In this document: positions 17,016 through 27,901 of the stretch, piece by piece
How positions within the stretch are numbered: position 1 is the stretch's first letter
Layout: the number at the start of each line of letters is the position of its first letter
Source: Qipengyuania_B thermophila
Lineage (GTDB): Bacteria > Pseudomonadota > Alphaproteobacteria > Sphingomonadales > Sphingomonadaceae
Assembly: GCF_004153605.1 (NCBI RefSeq)
Contig: NZ_SDSI01000002.1
Span: forward strand, 62,001-126,000
Length of the DNA stretch: 64,000 nucleotides
Reading direction: 5' to 3'
Made by a program: the position numbers and the translations under genes
The notes under the pieces: model-generated
What the model was told of the DNA's origin: nothing
What the model saw: the letters and a program-made list of their open reading frames with translations, nothing else
The model's database searches: none

Positions 17016-20000
17016 ATGATGTCATCCGTTGCCGGCGCCCTCGCGCTCGCGCTTGCTGCCCAGGCTGCTCAGCCGCAGCCGGTTTCCCCGCCCGTCGAGC
17101 AAACCCAGGCGCCCGAGAGCGAGATCATCTCGCAGCAGGCGCAGCAGCAGCATGCGCCGCGCCCGCAGCCGCAGGCTCCGGCGAATGCGCCCGAGCCCGC
17201 GGCGCCCAAATGGGACGTGAACGCGCCGCGCGGCCTGACGCTGCGCGAGGCGCGGATCGACACGGACGAGGGCACGTGGATGAACGTGGACGTGTCCCCC
17301 GACGGACGTCTGCTGGCCTTCGACCTGCTGGGCGACATCTACGTCATGCCGGTGACCGGCGGGACGCCCACGCGCATCGCGGAAGGGCTGGCGTTCGAGC
17401 ATCAGCCCCGCTTCTCGCCCGACGGGCGCCGGATCGCCTTCACCTCGGACCGGGGCGGGGGCGACAACATCTGGGTCATGAACATCGACGGTTCGGACAA
17501 GCGGCAGGTCACGACGGAGACGTTCCGGCTCCTGAACCAGCCGACCTGGAGCCCGGACGGCCAGTTCATCGCGGCGCGCAAGCATTTCACCACCGGACGA
17601 TCCCTGGGAACCGGCGAGGTGTGGCTGTATCACGTGTCGGGCGGCTCCGGCGTGCCTCTCGTCAAGCGGGCGAACGAGACGCTGCAGAAGGAGCTGGGGG
17701 AGCCGACCTTCGCACCCGACGGCGACGCGATCTACTACGTCCGCAACACCACGCCCGGTCCGATCTTCGAATACGCGCAGAATTCCCGCCAGGGGATCTT
17801 CGCCATCGAGCGCTACGATCTGAACACGGGCGAGGTCTCCAGCGTCGTTGCCGGACCGGGCGGAGCGGTGCGGCCCACCCCGTCAAGGGATGGACGGTTG
17901 CTGGCGTTCGTGCGGCGCGAGAACAACATCACCAGCCTGTTCGTGCGTGATCTGGCCACCGGCGCGGAACGGCGCCTTCATTCGCCGCTCGACCGCGACA
18001 TGCAGGAAACATGGGCGGTGACGGGGGTCTATCCGAACCTCGCCTGGACACCGGACAACCGCGCCGTCGTGTTCTGGGCCGGCGGGAAGCTCAACCGGGT
18101 GAACGCGGATGGCAGCGGCCATGCCGTGATCCCCTTCCGGGTCAGCGACACGCGGGTGATTGCCGACGCGACGCATCCGGCGGTCGCCGTGGCGCCGGAC
18201 ACGGTCACCACGCGGATGCCCCGCTGGGCCAGCGTCAGCCCGGACGGCCGCACCGTGGTGTTCGAGTCGCTGGGCAAGTTGTGGATCCGGCCGATGTCCG
18301 GCGGCGAGGCGCGCCGGCTCGTCGCGGACAGCGGCGACGCCATGGAAGCATGGCCGAGCTGGTCGCGCGATGGCCGCCAGATCGTGTTCGTGTCCTGGAC
18401 CGACAGCGATCTGGGCGCCATCAGCACGGTTCCCGCCACGGGTGGCCGCGCGCGCGCCATCACCCGCGAACGCGGCCACTACGCCAATCCGCGCTTCTCG
18501 CCGGACGGGCGGCTGATCGCGTTCGAGCAGCGCAGCGGCGGCTATCTGACCGCGGCGCGCGGCGGCGGCCGGCCCGGGTTGCACCTCGTCAACGTCGACG
18601 GAACGAACCAGAGGCGGCTGAGGGTCGAGGGGAGCACGCCGCAGTGGGGCGCCCGCAGCGACCGGCTGTTCTTCATCGGCTCGCGCGAGGGCAAGGCGGC
18701 GCTGCTCAGCACCGATCTCGAGGGCGGCAACAGCCGGACACACGCGACCGGCGAGCTGGTGAACGACATCTCGGTGTCTCCCGACGGGAGGCACATCGCG
18801 TTCCGCCAGAATTATCAGGCGTTCGTCACGCCGCTGATGCCGGGAACGCAGGACGTGGCGCTGGCGCCGGACGGCAAGGCGCTGCCGGTCACCCGGGTCA
18901 GCGAGGATGGCGCCGATTTCCTCGGCTGGTCGGGGGATGGCGCGCGGCTGCACTGGAGCCTCGGTCCTACGCTCTTCACCGCCACGACGCGCGAGCTGTT
19001 CGCCGCGGCGCCCGCTGCCGGACAGGCGGCGCGGTTCACGCCGCCGCGCGAGGGCGTCTCGCTCGCGCTCACCGTGCCGGCCGACAAGCCGCGCGGCGCG
19101 GTTCTCCTGACCGGTGCGCGCATCGTCACGATGGCCGATGCCGACGGCGGTGTCCTCGAACGCGGCGACATCCTGATCCGCGGCGACCGGATCGTCGCCA
19201 TCGGGCCGTCGGGAACGCTGACGCCGCCGCGCGACGCCATCCGTGTGCCTCTGGAAGGCAAGACGATCGTCCCCGGCTTCATCGACGGACATGCCCACGG
19301 TCCGCAGGGCGAAGGCGACCTCGTGCCTCAGCAGAACTGGTCGGCTCTTGCCAATCTGGCGCTGGGCACCACCACGATCCACGATCCCTCGTCCAGCGCG
19401 CGCACCATCTTTCCGGCTGCCGAGATGCAGCGGGCAGGGGTGATCGTCGCCCCGCGCACCTTTTCCACCGGCGAGATCATCTATGGCGCCCGCGCGGCCC
19501 GGGTCTATGCCGAGATCGACAGCTACGAGGACGCGCTGAACAGCGTCCGCCGCCTGAAGGCCCAGGGCGCCAACTCGGTCAAGAACTACAACCAGCCGCG
19601 CCGCGACCAGCGGCAGATGGTGACGGCGGCGGCGCAGGCGGAAGGCATGCTGGTCGTGCCCGAAGGCGGGTCGCTCTACACCATGGATGTGAGCCTCATC
19701 CAGGACGGCAATTCGACCATGGAGCACAACGTGCCGGGCGAGGTGTTCTACAAGGACTTCGTCGATCTGTGGGCGCAGACCCGCGTCGGCTACAACCCGA
19801 CGCTGGTGGTGGCCTACGGCGGACCGGCGGGCGACCCCTACTGGCGGCAGCACACCGACGTGTGGAGGCACCCGATCCTGTCGCGGCACGAGCCGATGGC
19901 GATGCTGCTGGCCAACAACGCCCGCCGGACCATGGCGCCGGAAGAGGACTATGTCGACGACGACGCGGCGCGCGAGGCGGTCAAGCTGGCGCGGCGCGGC

Positions 20001-20399
20001 GTGGATGTGGCCATCGGCGGCCACGGCCAGCAGGCCGGCCTGGCGGCGCACTGGGAGATGTGGAGCCTCGGCCGCGGCGGAGCCACACCGCTCGAAGCGC
20101 TCAAGATGGCGACCATCATGCCGGCCCGCATCTACGGGTATGAGCGCGACATCGGTTCGCTGGAGGTGGGCAAGCTTGCAGACCTGGTGGTGCTCGACGC
20201 CAATCCGCTCGCCGACATCCGCGACACCGACAAGGTGCACCGCGTCATGCTGGGCGGCCGGCTCTACGACCCGCTCACGATGAACGAGGTGGTGACCGGC
20301 ACGCGGCGGCGCGCACCCTACTGGTGGGAGCAGGAAGGCAGCGGCGACGGCGCCGGCGCGCGGGTGACGCACAGCCATACGCACGGCCACGCGGACTGA
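17016..20399 (+). CDS. Secreted TolB-type beta-propeller/amidohydrolase fusion
   Basis: This 1127-residue protein has three parts. An N-terminal export signal and a Gln/Pro/Ala-rich linker run to about residue 65. A long series of PD40 (TolB/WD40-like) blades follows to about residue 690, seen as repeated SPDGR-x-IAF units (VSPDGRLLAFD, FSPDGRRIAFT, WSPDGQFIAAR, VSPDGRTVVFE, FSPDGRLIAFE, VSPDGRHIAFR). A metal-dependent amidohydrolase domain completes it from about 695. The metal site opens with VPGFIDGHAHG near residue 750 and the domain closes with IGSLEVGKLADLVVLDANPL. The combination is known in periplasmic amidohydrolases of unknown substrate, possibly peptide or imide hydrolases; the propeller may gate access. 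It ends His-rich (THSHTHGHAD), a possible metal-binding tail. Confidence 0.92.
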   Translation: MMSSVAGALALALAAQAAQPQPVSPPVEQTQAPESEIISQQAQQQHAPRPQPQAPANAPEPAAPKWDVNAPRGLTLREARIDTDEGTWMNVDVSPDGRLLAFDLLGDIYVMPVTGGTPTRIAEGLAFEHQPRFSPDGRRIAFTSDRGGGDNIWVMNIDGSDKRQVTTETFRLLNQPTWSPDGQFIAARKHFTTGRSLGTGEVWLYHVSGGSGVPLVKRANETLQKELGEPTFAPDGDAIYYVRNTTPGPIFEYAQNSRQGIFAIERYDLNTGEVSSVVAGPGGAVRPTPSRDGRLLAFVRRENNITSLFVRDLATGAERRLHSPLDRDMQETWAVTGVYPNLAWTPDNRAVVFWAGGKLNRVNADGSGHAVIPFRVSDTRVIADATHPAVAVAPDTVTTRMPRWASVSPDGRTVVFESLGKLWIRPMSGGEARRLVADSGDAMEAWPSWSRDGRQIVFVSWTDSDLGAISTVPATGGRARAITRERGHYANPRFSPDGRLIAFEQRSGGYLTAARGGGRPGLHLVNVDGTNQRRLRVEGSTPQWGARSDRLFFIGSREGKAALLSTDLEGGNSRTHATGELVNDISVSPDGRHIAFRQNYQAFVTPLMPGTQDVALAPDGKALPVTRVSEDGADFLGWSGDGARLHWSLGPTLFTATTRELFAAAPAAGQAARFTPPREGVSLALTVPADKPRGAVLLTGARIVTMADADGGVLERGDILIRGDRIVAIGPSGTLTPPRDAIRVPLEGKTIVPGFIDGHAHGPQGEGDLVPQQNWSALANLALGTTTIHDPSSSARTIFPAAEMQRAGVIVAPRTFSTGEIIYGARAARVYAEIDSYEDALNSVRRLKAQGANSVKNYNQPRRDQRQMVTAAAQAEGMLVVPEGGSLYTMDVSLIQDGNSTMEHNVPGEVFYKDFVDLWAQTRVGYNPTLVVAYGGPAGDPYWRQHTDVWRHPILSRHEPMAMLLANNARRTMAPEEDYVDDDAAREAVKLARRGVDVAIGGHGQQAGLAAHWEMWSLGRGGATPLEALKMATIMPARIYGYERDIGSLEVGKLADLVVLDANPLADIRDTDKVHRVMLGGRLYDPLTMNEVVTGTRRRAPYWWEQEGSGDGAGARVTHSHTHGHAD

Positions 20400-20505
20400 G
20401 GCGCGCGTGCGTCATCATCCCTTCATGCGTGTTTTGTAGGCAGGGCCGAGCGCCGTGCGTGGTCCCGCACGGCAGACGCCCCGCTGCTCGTGTCCGGAGA
20501 TCGCC

Positions 20506-21831
20506 ATGGCCGTTGCCGCAAGCGCCACACGGCGCACGTTCATGAAGGCCACCACGGCCGCATTCGGTGCGCTGGTGGCAAGCGGGTGCCGCCTCGACCG
20601 GCCGTCCGCGGCGGCCGGGGATGCGCGCTTCTACGGCGCGCTCCAGCCCGATCCGGCAGGGCTGCTCGACCTGCCCCCCGGCTTCTCCTACCGTGTGCTG
20701 TCGCGCCTGGGAGAGCCGATGTCCGACGGCGGGCGGGTGCCCGACCGGGCCGACGGGATGGGCTGTTTCGCACGGGCGGACGGGCGTCTGGTGCTGGTGC
20801 GCAACCATGAGCTGTCGGCCCATCACGACGCCGGTGGGCGGCCGGCGCACGGCTATGCGCGCAACGCGCAGGGCGAGGTGCTCCCCGGCGGCACGACCAC
20901 GCTCGTTCTCGATCCCGCCTCGCTGCGCGTCGAACGCCAGTTCCGCAGCCTTGCCGGGACGATCCGCAACTGCGCCGGCGGGGTGACACCGTGGGGATCG
21001 TGGCTCACCTGCGAGGAGCCGGGCGACGAGGTGCTCGCCCGCGAGCGCGCCCATGGCTACGTCTTCGAAGTGCCTGCGGCTGCCGACACGCTGGTCGAGG
21101 CCCGGCCGATCAAGGCCATGGGCCGCTTCAACCACGAGGCGACCTGCGTCGATCCGGCGACCGGCATCGTCTACCAGACCGAGGACCGCGACGACGGGGT
21201 GATCTACCGCTTCATCCCGCGGGTGCGGGACCGGCTGCACGAGGGCGGGCGGCTGCAGGCGCTCGCGATCGACGGCCCGCTGCGCGACAGCCGCAACTGG
21301 GTCTCCCCCGACCTCACCGTGGGTCGCAGGCTGCCGGTGCGGTGGGTCGATCTTGACGATGTGGAGGCTCCGCGCGACGATCTGCGCCTGCGCGCCGCTG
21401 CCGCCGGCGCACTGGTGGTGGCGCGCGGAGAGGGCATCCACTGGGGCGAGGACGAGCTGTATCTGTGCGCGACCAGCGGCGGCGCCGCGCGTCTGGGTCA
21501 GGTGCTGCGCCTGCGGCCGGGGCGCGGCGGTGCTGCCGACACGCTCGACCTGTTCTTCGAGTCGACCAGCCCGGCACAGTTTCACTACGGCGACAACCTG
21601 ACCGTCGCGCCCAACGGGCACCTCATCGTCTGCGAGGATCAGCCCGGCATGGTGGTCGACAATCACCTGCGCGGGATCACTCCGGCCGGAGAGGCCTACG
21701 CGATCGGGCGGCTCAGGATGCAGACAGAGCTTGCCGGCGCGTGTTTCTCGCCAGATGGTGCGTGGCTGTTCGTGAACGCCTACAGTCCCACGATGACGTT
21801 CGCCATCCAGGGTCCGTGGACGCGGAGCTGA
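20506..21831 (+). CDS. PhoX-like (DUF839) phosphatase, Tat-exported lipoprotein
   Basis: This 441-residue protein begins with a twin-arginine signal, TRRTFMKATTAAFGA, followed by a lipobox-like ASGC. It may therefore be exported folded and lipid-anchored. Conserved PhoX blocks are LVLVRNHELS, GTIRNCAGGVTPWGSWLTCEE, MGRFNHEATCV and GIVYQTEDRDDGVIYRF. PhoX enzymes are calcium/iron-dependent alkaline phosphatases acting on phosphoesters outside the cytoplasm. The protein is shorter than classical PhoX (about 600 residues or more), so the substrate may differ. The ATG at 20506 has CCGGAGA upstream. No pho box was identified. Confidence 0.88.
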   Translation: MAVAASATRRTFMKATTAAFGALVASGCRLDRPSAAAGDARFYGALQPDPAGLLDLPPGFSYRVLSRLGEPMSDGGRVPDRADGMGCFARADGRLVLVRNHELSAHHDAGGRPAHGYARNAQGEVLPGGTTTLVLDPASLRVERQFRSLAGTIRNCAGGVTPWGSWLTCEEPGDEVLARERAHGYVFEVPAAADTLVEARPIKAMGRFNHEATCVDPATGIVYQTEDRDDGVIYRFIPRVRDRLHEGGRLQALAIDGPLRDSRNWVSPDLTVGRRLPVRWVDLDDVEAPRDDLRLRAAAAGALVVARGEGIHWGEDELYLCATSGGAARLGQVLRLRPGRGGAADTLDLFFESTSPAQFHYGDNLTVAPNGHLIVCEDQPGMVVDNHLRGITPAGEAYAIGRLRMQTELAGACFSPDGAWLFVNAYSPTMTFAIQGPWTRS

Positions 21832-21906
21832 CGGGCGGGAAACCTGTGCGGCGCGGACCCGTTCTGAAATGCACACGGCAAGACCCGAGCAGGAAAAGGA
21901 GGCACC

Positions 21907-22368
21907 ATGCCGACGGCTGGCAACAATGCCCGCACCGCGTTGATCGAAACCCTCAACGGTGCGCTCGCAGACCATCTGGCGCTGTTCGTGAAAACCAAGA
22001 ACTTCCACTGGCACGTCGCCGGTCCGCGGTTCCGCGACCTGCATCTGCTGTTCGACGAGCAGGCCCAGCAGATCCTCGCACTGGTGGACGTGATCGGCGA
22101 ACGGGTGCGCAAGAACGGCGGCGAGACGATCACCTCGATCGGCGCGGTCGGCAAGCTCACGCGGATCGCCGACGAGGACGATGCCACTCTGGACGCGCAG
22201 GCGATGGTCGAGCGGCTGCTTGCCGACAACCGGCAGCTGCGCGAGCGGCTCGAGGAGGTGAAGGCCGTCAGCGGCGAGGCGGATGACCATGCCACCAACG
22301 GGATGGTGGATGACTGGATCGATCAGACGGAAGAACGGATCTGGTTCCTGTCGCAAAGCCTGAAGTGA
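21907..22368 (+). CDS. dps: Dps-family DNA-binding ferritin-like protein
   Basis: This 153-residue protein is a Dps homologue, which oligomerises into a 12-mer that oxidises and stores iron and protects DNA during stress. The ferroxidase residues are in KTKNFHWHVAGPRFRDLHLLFDEQ, where the His of NFHWHV and the Asp/Glu of the following helix bind iron at the subunit interface. A strong AAGGAGG precedes the ATG at 21907. It lies 75 bases after the PhoX-like gene, and its stop overlaps the start of pgl as GTGA. Confidence 0.93.
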   Translation: MPTAGNNARTALIETLNGALADHLALFVKTKNFHWHVAGPRFRDLHLLFDEQAQQILALVDVIGERVRKNGGETITSIGAVGKLTRIADEDDATLDAQAMVERLLADNRQLRERLEEVKAVSGEADDHATNGMVDDWIDQTEERIWFLSQSLK

Positions 22369-23012
22369 GCGCGGGCGACCCTCTGCCCGCACCGGACCCG
22401 GTGCGGGTGCACGACGGATGGACCGCCGACGCCGTGGCCGACTGGCTTGCCGGGCGGCTCGGCCGTCGTCTGCGCTCCAGCCCCGGCGAGGTGGCGATCA
22501 CCGTCCCCGGCGGTGCGACGCCGTTCCCGATCCTGGAGGCTCTGGTCTCGAAACCGCTGCCGTTCCCGCGGTTGACCGTGTGGCCGAACGACGAGCGGGT
22601 GGTCCCCGACGGCCACGCTGCGAGCAACGGCGCGCGGCTCCGCGCCCTCTTCGCACCGGTCGGAGCCGCGGTCGCAACTCTGGAGCCGGGTGCTTCTCCG
22701 CCGCGTTTCGCGCTCACCTGGATCGGCATGGGCGCGGACGGGCACATCGCCTCGCTGTTTCCAAGCAGCGAACCGGACCCGCGCGATTCTGAAGCTATCC
22801 GGCGGATCACGCCCGAGCCTCTACCTCCCGAAGCGCCCTTCGCGCGCATCACCCTGACCCTGCCTGCGCTCCTCAACTGCGAGGAGGTTCTGCTGGTCAT
22901 CAGCGGCGCCGGGAAGCGCCGGGTGTTGGAAGACGCTCTGGCGGGCCGGAGCGACCTGCCCATCGCCCGGTTTCTGCGGCACAGGCGTCAGCCGATGACA
23001 TGTTTCGCCTGA
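22365..23012 (+). CDS. pgl: 6-phosphogluconolactonase
   Basis: This 215-residue protein belongs to the DevB/Pgl family, which hydrolyses 6-phosphogluconolactone to 6-phosphogluconate in the pentose phosphate and Entner-Doudoroff routes. ITVPGGATPFPI, VWPNDERVVP and GMGADGHIASLFP are the family signatures, the last containing the catalytic His. It starts with GTG overlapping the dps stop. The usual partners zwf and edd are not in the window. The 3' end runs 13 bases into the next gene. Confidence 0.93.
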   Translation: MSAGDPLPAPDPVRVHDGWTADAVADWLAGRLGRRLRSSPGEVAITVPGGATPFPILEALVSKPLPFPRLTVWPNDERVVPDGHAASNGARLRALFAPVGAAVATLEPGASPPRFALTWIGMGADGHIASLFPSSEPDPRDSEAIRRITPEPLPPEAPFARITLTLPALLNCEEVLLVISGAGKRRVLEDALAGRSDLPIARFLRHRRQPMTCFA

Positions 23013-23482
23013 TCCCGCCGCCGCTGCATCGTGCGCTGCTGCGGGTGGCGCACCGGGTCCGCATCCGGCTGTTCCGCATCCTGAAGCCGCACTTGCGCAG
23101 CGTCACCGTCGTGGCGCTGTCGCCCGATCGCCGCATGCTGCTCATCCGGCTGAGCTATGGCCGCAAAGGGTGGTCCTTTCCCGGCGGCGGCATCCGCCGG
23201 GGGGAAGCGCCGGAGGAGGCGGCGGTCCGCGAGCTGCGGGAGGAGACGCGGTGCCGCATCGCCGGGCTGCGCCGGGTCGGCGTGGTGGCGGAGCAGGTGC
23301 TGGGCACCCACGCGACGAGCTACCTGTTCACCGGAACGCTGCTCGACATGCCGCGGGCAGACAACCGCGAAGTGGTCGATGCGCGTCTTTTTCCGCTTCA
23401 CTCGCTTCCCGAGCCGCTGATCGGCAAGGCGCCGCGGATGCTTGCGCTCTGGCGCGATCACGCGCGCGGGGATCATGGCTAG
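23000..23482 (+). CDS. NUDIX hydrolase
   Basis: This 160-residue protein carries a Nudix box at about residues 62-84: GGGIRRGEAPEEAAVREL then REETRC. It fits G-x5-E-x7-REUxEE except that the usual Gly after EEx is Arg. All metal-binding glutamates are present, so hydrolysis of a nucleoside diphosphate derivative is plausible; the substrate is unknown. A basic N-terminal segment of about 30 residues (HRALLRVAHRVRIRLFRIL) looks amphipathic. The gene overlaps pgl by 13 bases and meets dinB tail to tail with a 4-base overlap. Confidence 0.9.
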   Translation: MFRLIPPPLHRALLRVAHRVRIRLFRILKPHLRSVTVVALSPDRRMLLIRLSYGRKGWSFPGGGIRRGEAPEEAAVRELREETRCRIAGLRRVGVVAEQVLGTHATSYLFTGTLLDMPRADNREVVDARLFPLHSLPEPLIGKAPRMLALWRDHARGDHG

Positions 23483-24609
23483 AACAGGCTGAGCTGGGCC
23501 GCCCGCGCGGCCGCGTCCCGCCGCGACCCGGTCGGCGCGTCCTGAAGAGCCGAGAGGCTGAGGCCGAGCAGCCGGATCGGCCGCGGGAGCGGCAGTTCCT
23601 GCTCCAGCAGCAGGGTGGCCAAGCGGGCGAAGTCCTCCTTGTCCTCCAGCGGCCGCGCGGCCGAACGGCTTCGGCTGTGCAGGCGGAAATCGTCATCTTT
23701 GAGCTTCAGGGTAAGCGTGCGTCCGCGGGCCTCGACGCGTGCGATCCGCTCCCAGACGAGGTCGATGATCGTCGCCAGGGCGGCACGGACGGAGGCCTCG
23801 TCGCGCAGGTCCTCGCCAAAGGTTCGCTCGCCGCCGACGGACTTGCGGGTCCGGTGCGTGCGGACCGGGCGCAGGTCGATGCCGCGGGCGACGCGGAACA
23901 GATACTCGGCAGCGCTGCCGAAATGGGCGCGCAGGAACACCATGTCCCTGGCGGCGAGATCGGCGCCGGTGCGGATGCCGAGCCGGTGCATCTTCTCTTC
24001 CCCGCGCGGGCCGATGCCGTGGAAGCGGCGGATGGGCAGGCGCTGCACGAAGTCGGCGCCTTCGCCCGGACGGATCACGCACAGCCCGTCGGGCTTGTTC
24101 TGATCGCTGGCGAGCTTGGCGAGGAACTTGTTGTAGGACACGCCCGCGCTCGCCGTGAGCCGTGTCTCCGCCGCAATCTCCCGCCGGATGGCGCGTGCGA
24201 TCGCAGTGGCGGTCGTCCCGCCGGAACAGGCGTCCGTCACGTCGAGATAGGCCTCGTCGAGGCTGGGAGGCTCGATGATGGGGGTGTAGCGGGCGAAAAT
24301 CGCGCGGATCTGTCCCGAAACCTCGCGGTAGACGTCGAAGCGGCTCTTGCAGAACACCAGGTCGGGACACAGCCGGCGCGCCGTGGCTGACGGCATCGCC
24401 GATCGCACGCCGAAGCGGCGCGCCTCGTAGGACGCGGCGGCGACTACCCCCCGTCCGCTCGATCCTCCGACCGCGACGGGCCGGCCGCGCAGGGAGGGAT
24501 TGTCCCGCTGCTCGACAGAAGCGAAGAACGCGTCCATGTCGATGTGGATGATCTTGCGCGAGGCGGCGGCCATCTCGGCTGCATCCGGCGTCAAACAAGT
24601 CGGGTTCAT
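23479..24609 (-). CDS. dinB: DNA polymerase IV (Y family)
   Basis: This error-prone translesion polymerase opens with IIHIDMDAFFASVEQRDNP, carrying the catalytic Asp, and has PPSLDEAYLDVTD with the second metal-binding Asp-Glu. The helix-hairpin-helix part is FHGIGPRGEEKMHRLGI, and the little-finger domain follows. The extreme C-terminus QLSLF is a beta-clamp binding motif. The start is uncertain: 24609 (MNPTCLTP, 376 residues) and 24573 (MAAASRK, 364 residues) both lack a convincing ribosome site. It is divergent from an MFS gene across about 60 bases. I looked for the alphaproteobacterial LexA box GTTC-N7-GTTC and found none with correct spacing. Confidence 0.95.
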   Translation of the reverse strand: MNPTCLTPDAAEMAAASRKIIHIDMDAFFASVEQRDNPSLRGRPVAVGGSSGRGVVAAASYEARRFGVRSAMPSATARRLCPDLVFCKSRFDVYREVSGQIRAIFARYTPIIEPPSLDEAYLDVTDACSGGTTATAIARAIRREIAAETRLTASAGVSYNKFLAKLASDQNKPDGLCVIRPGEGADFVQRLPIRRFHGIGPRGEEKMHRLGIRTGADLAARDMVFLRAHFGSAAEYLFRVARGIDLRPVRTHRTRKSVGGERTFGEDLRDEASVRAALATIIDLVWERIARVEARGRTLTLKLKDDDFRLHSRSRSAARPLEDKEDFARLATLLLEQELPLPRPIRLLGLSLSALQDAPTGSRRDAAARAAQLSLF

Positions 24610-24668
24610 CGGAACAGAACTGGTACAGGATCGGCGCCGGCGGAACAACCGGGGCGAAGGGACATTCG

Positions 24669-25957
24669 GTGCAGATGCTTACCTCCCGGATGCAGGATCG
24701 GCCCGGCGAGCCTCCGGCGCCTGCCGAGCGGGCGCGGCCGCGCCGTGCTCCGGGCGAGCGTGAGTTCATCTGGATGATGGCGCTGCTGATGGCGTTGAAC
24801 GCCTTCGGCATCGACGCCATCCTGCCGGCGCTCGACGCTGTCGCCGCTGATCTGGGCGCGTCGGGGAACAACCGGCAGTTCGTTGTCGGCGTCTACCTCG
24901 TCGCCGCCGGTCTCGGCGCTCTGGTGCCCGGGAGCCTGGCCGACCGATATGGCCGCCGCCCGGTGCTGTTCACGGGCCTTGCCGTCTATGTCTCCCTGTC
25001 GGTCGCCTGCGCGCTGGCCGCGGATTTCGCGACGCTGCTGATCCTGCGCGCGGTGCAGGGCTTCGGCGCGGCCGCCATCATCGCCCTGCCGCCGGCGATC
25101 ATCCGCGACCGCGTGGGCGGCGACCGGATGGCGCGCATGATGAGTCTCATCTTCGTCATCTTCCTCATCGTCCCCGCCATCGCGCCGACCATCGGGCAAG
25201 GCGTCCTGATGCTGCTGGGCGACTGGCGGTGGATCTTTGCCTCCATGGCCGCGGCAGGTTGCGTGATGGCGGCCTGGGTCCACGCCCGCCTGCCTGAAAC
25301 GCTGCACGAGGAGGACCGCCAGCCTATCCACTTGCCGAGCATCGCGCGGCACATGACGCAGGCGGTGACGCTGCGGAGCACCATCGGCTACACTCTCGGC
25401 AGCGCGCTGGTGTTCGGGGGGCTGTTCGGCTTCATCAACTCCTCGCAGCAGCTCATCGGCGAGGCGTTCGGCGCCGGCGAGCAGTTTCCCTTGATCTTCG
25501 CTCTGTGCGCCGGCGCGATGGCGCTCGCCAACTGGTCGAACAGCCGCATCGTCGAGCGTTTCGGCGCGCGGCGCGTCAGCCACACCGCCCTGTTCGTCTT
25601 CATCGCCGTCGCAGCAGCACAGCTGTGGTTCTCGTTCGATCCTGACGAGACGCTGTGGACCTTTGCGCCGCTGATGGCCGCCAACATGGCGCTGCTCGGG
25701 TTCATCGGCGCCAATTTCGGCTCCGTCGCCATGGAGCCGTTCCGGCACATCGCCGGCGCGGCAAGTTCGGCGCAGAGCTTCCTGCGTCTCACCACCGGTG
25801 CGGGTCTTGGCGCCCTGATCGGCTACGCCTATGACGGCAGTGCACGGCCGCTGGCGACTGCCCTCGTCATCACGGCCCTGAGCTCGCTCGCGCTGGTGCT
25901 GTTCTCCGAGCGGGGTCGGCTGTTCGGCCCGCCGCGTCCCATGGCCGACGTCCGCGC

Positions 25958-25961
<4 letters not shown>
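24669..25961 (+). CDS. MFS multidrug efflux transporter, Bcr/CflA type
   Basis: This 430-residue protein has 12 predicted transmembrane helices after a charged N-terminus. FIWMMALLMALNAFGIDAILPAL is helix 1 of the drug:H+ antiporter-1 Bcr/CflA group. Motif A appears as GSLADRYGRRPVLF between helices 2 and 3. QGFGAAAIIALPPAIIRDRV is the helix 4 motif B region. Substrate cannot be predicted. The stop overlaps the convergent carboxylase gene by four bases. Confidence 0.9.
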
Positions 25962-27865
<1,904 letters not shown>

Positions 27866-27886
27866 CGCCGCGCACTTATCGCGGCG
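27866..27886. other. GC-rich stem-loop between carboxylase and crtB
   Basis: CGCCGCG at 27866-27872 pairs perfectly with CGCGGCG at 27880-27886 around a 7-base loop. It lies in the 36 bases between the carboxylase start and the crtB stop, both on the minus strand. There is no T tract, so it is not a classical terminator for crtB. It sits directly upstream of the carboxylase ATG and could affect translation initiation; that is inference. Confidence 0.4.
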
Positions 27887-27901
27887 GACCGTGTGCGTCC
27901 A

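Noticed and set aside
24570..24668. Possible LexA/SOS box upstream of dinB (several GTTC/GAAC words)
   Set aside because: The GTTC and GAAC words are spaced 1 or 4 bases apart, not the 7 bases required by the alphaproteobacterial GTTC-N7-GTTC operator.
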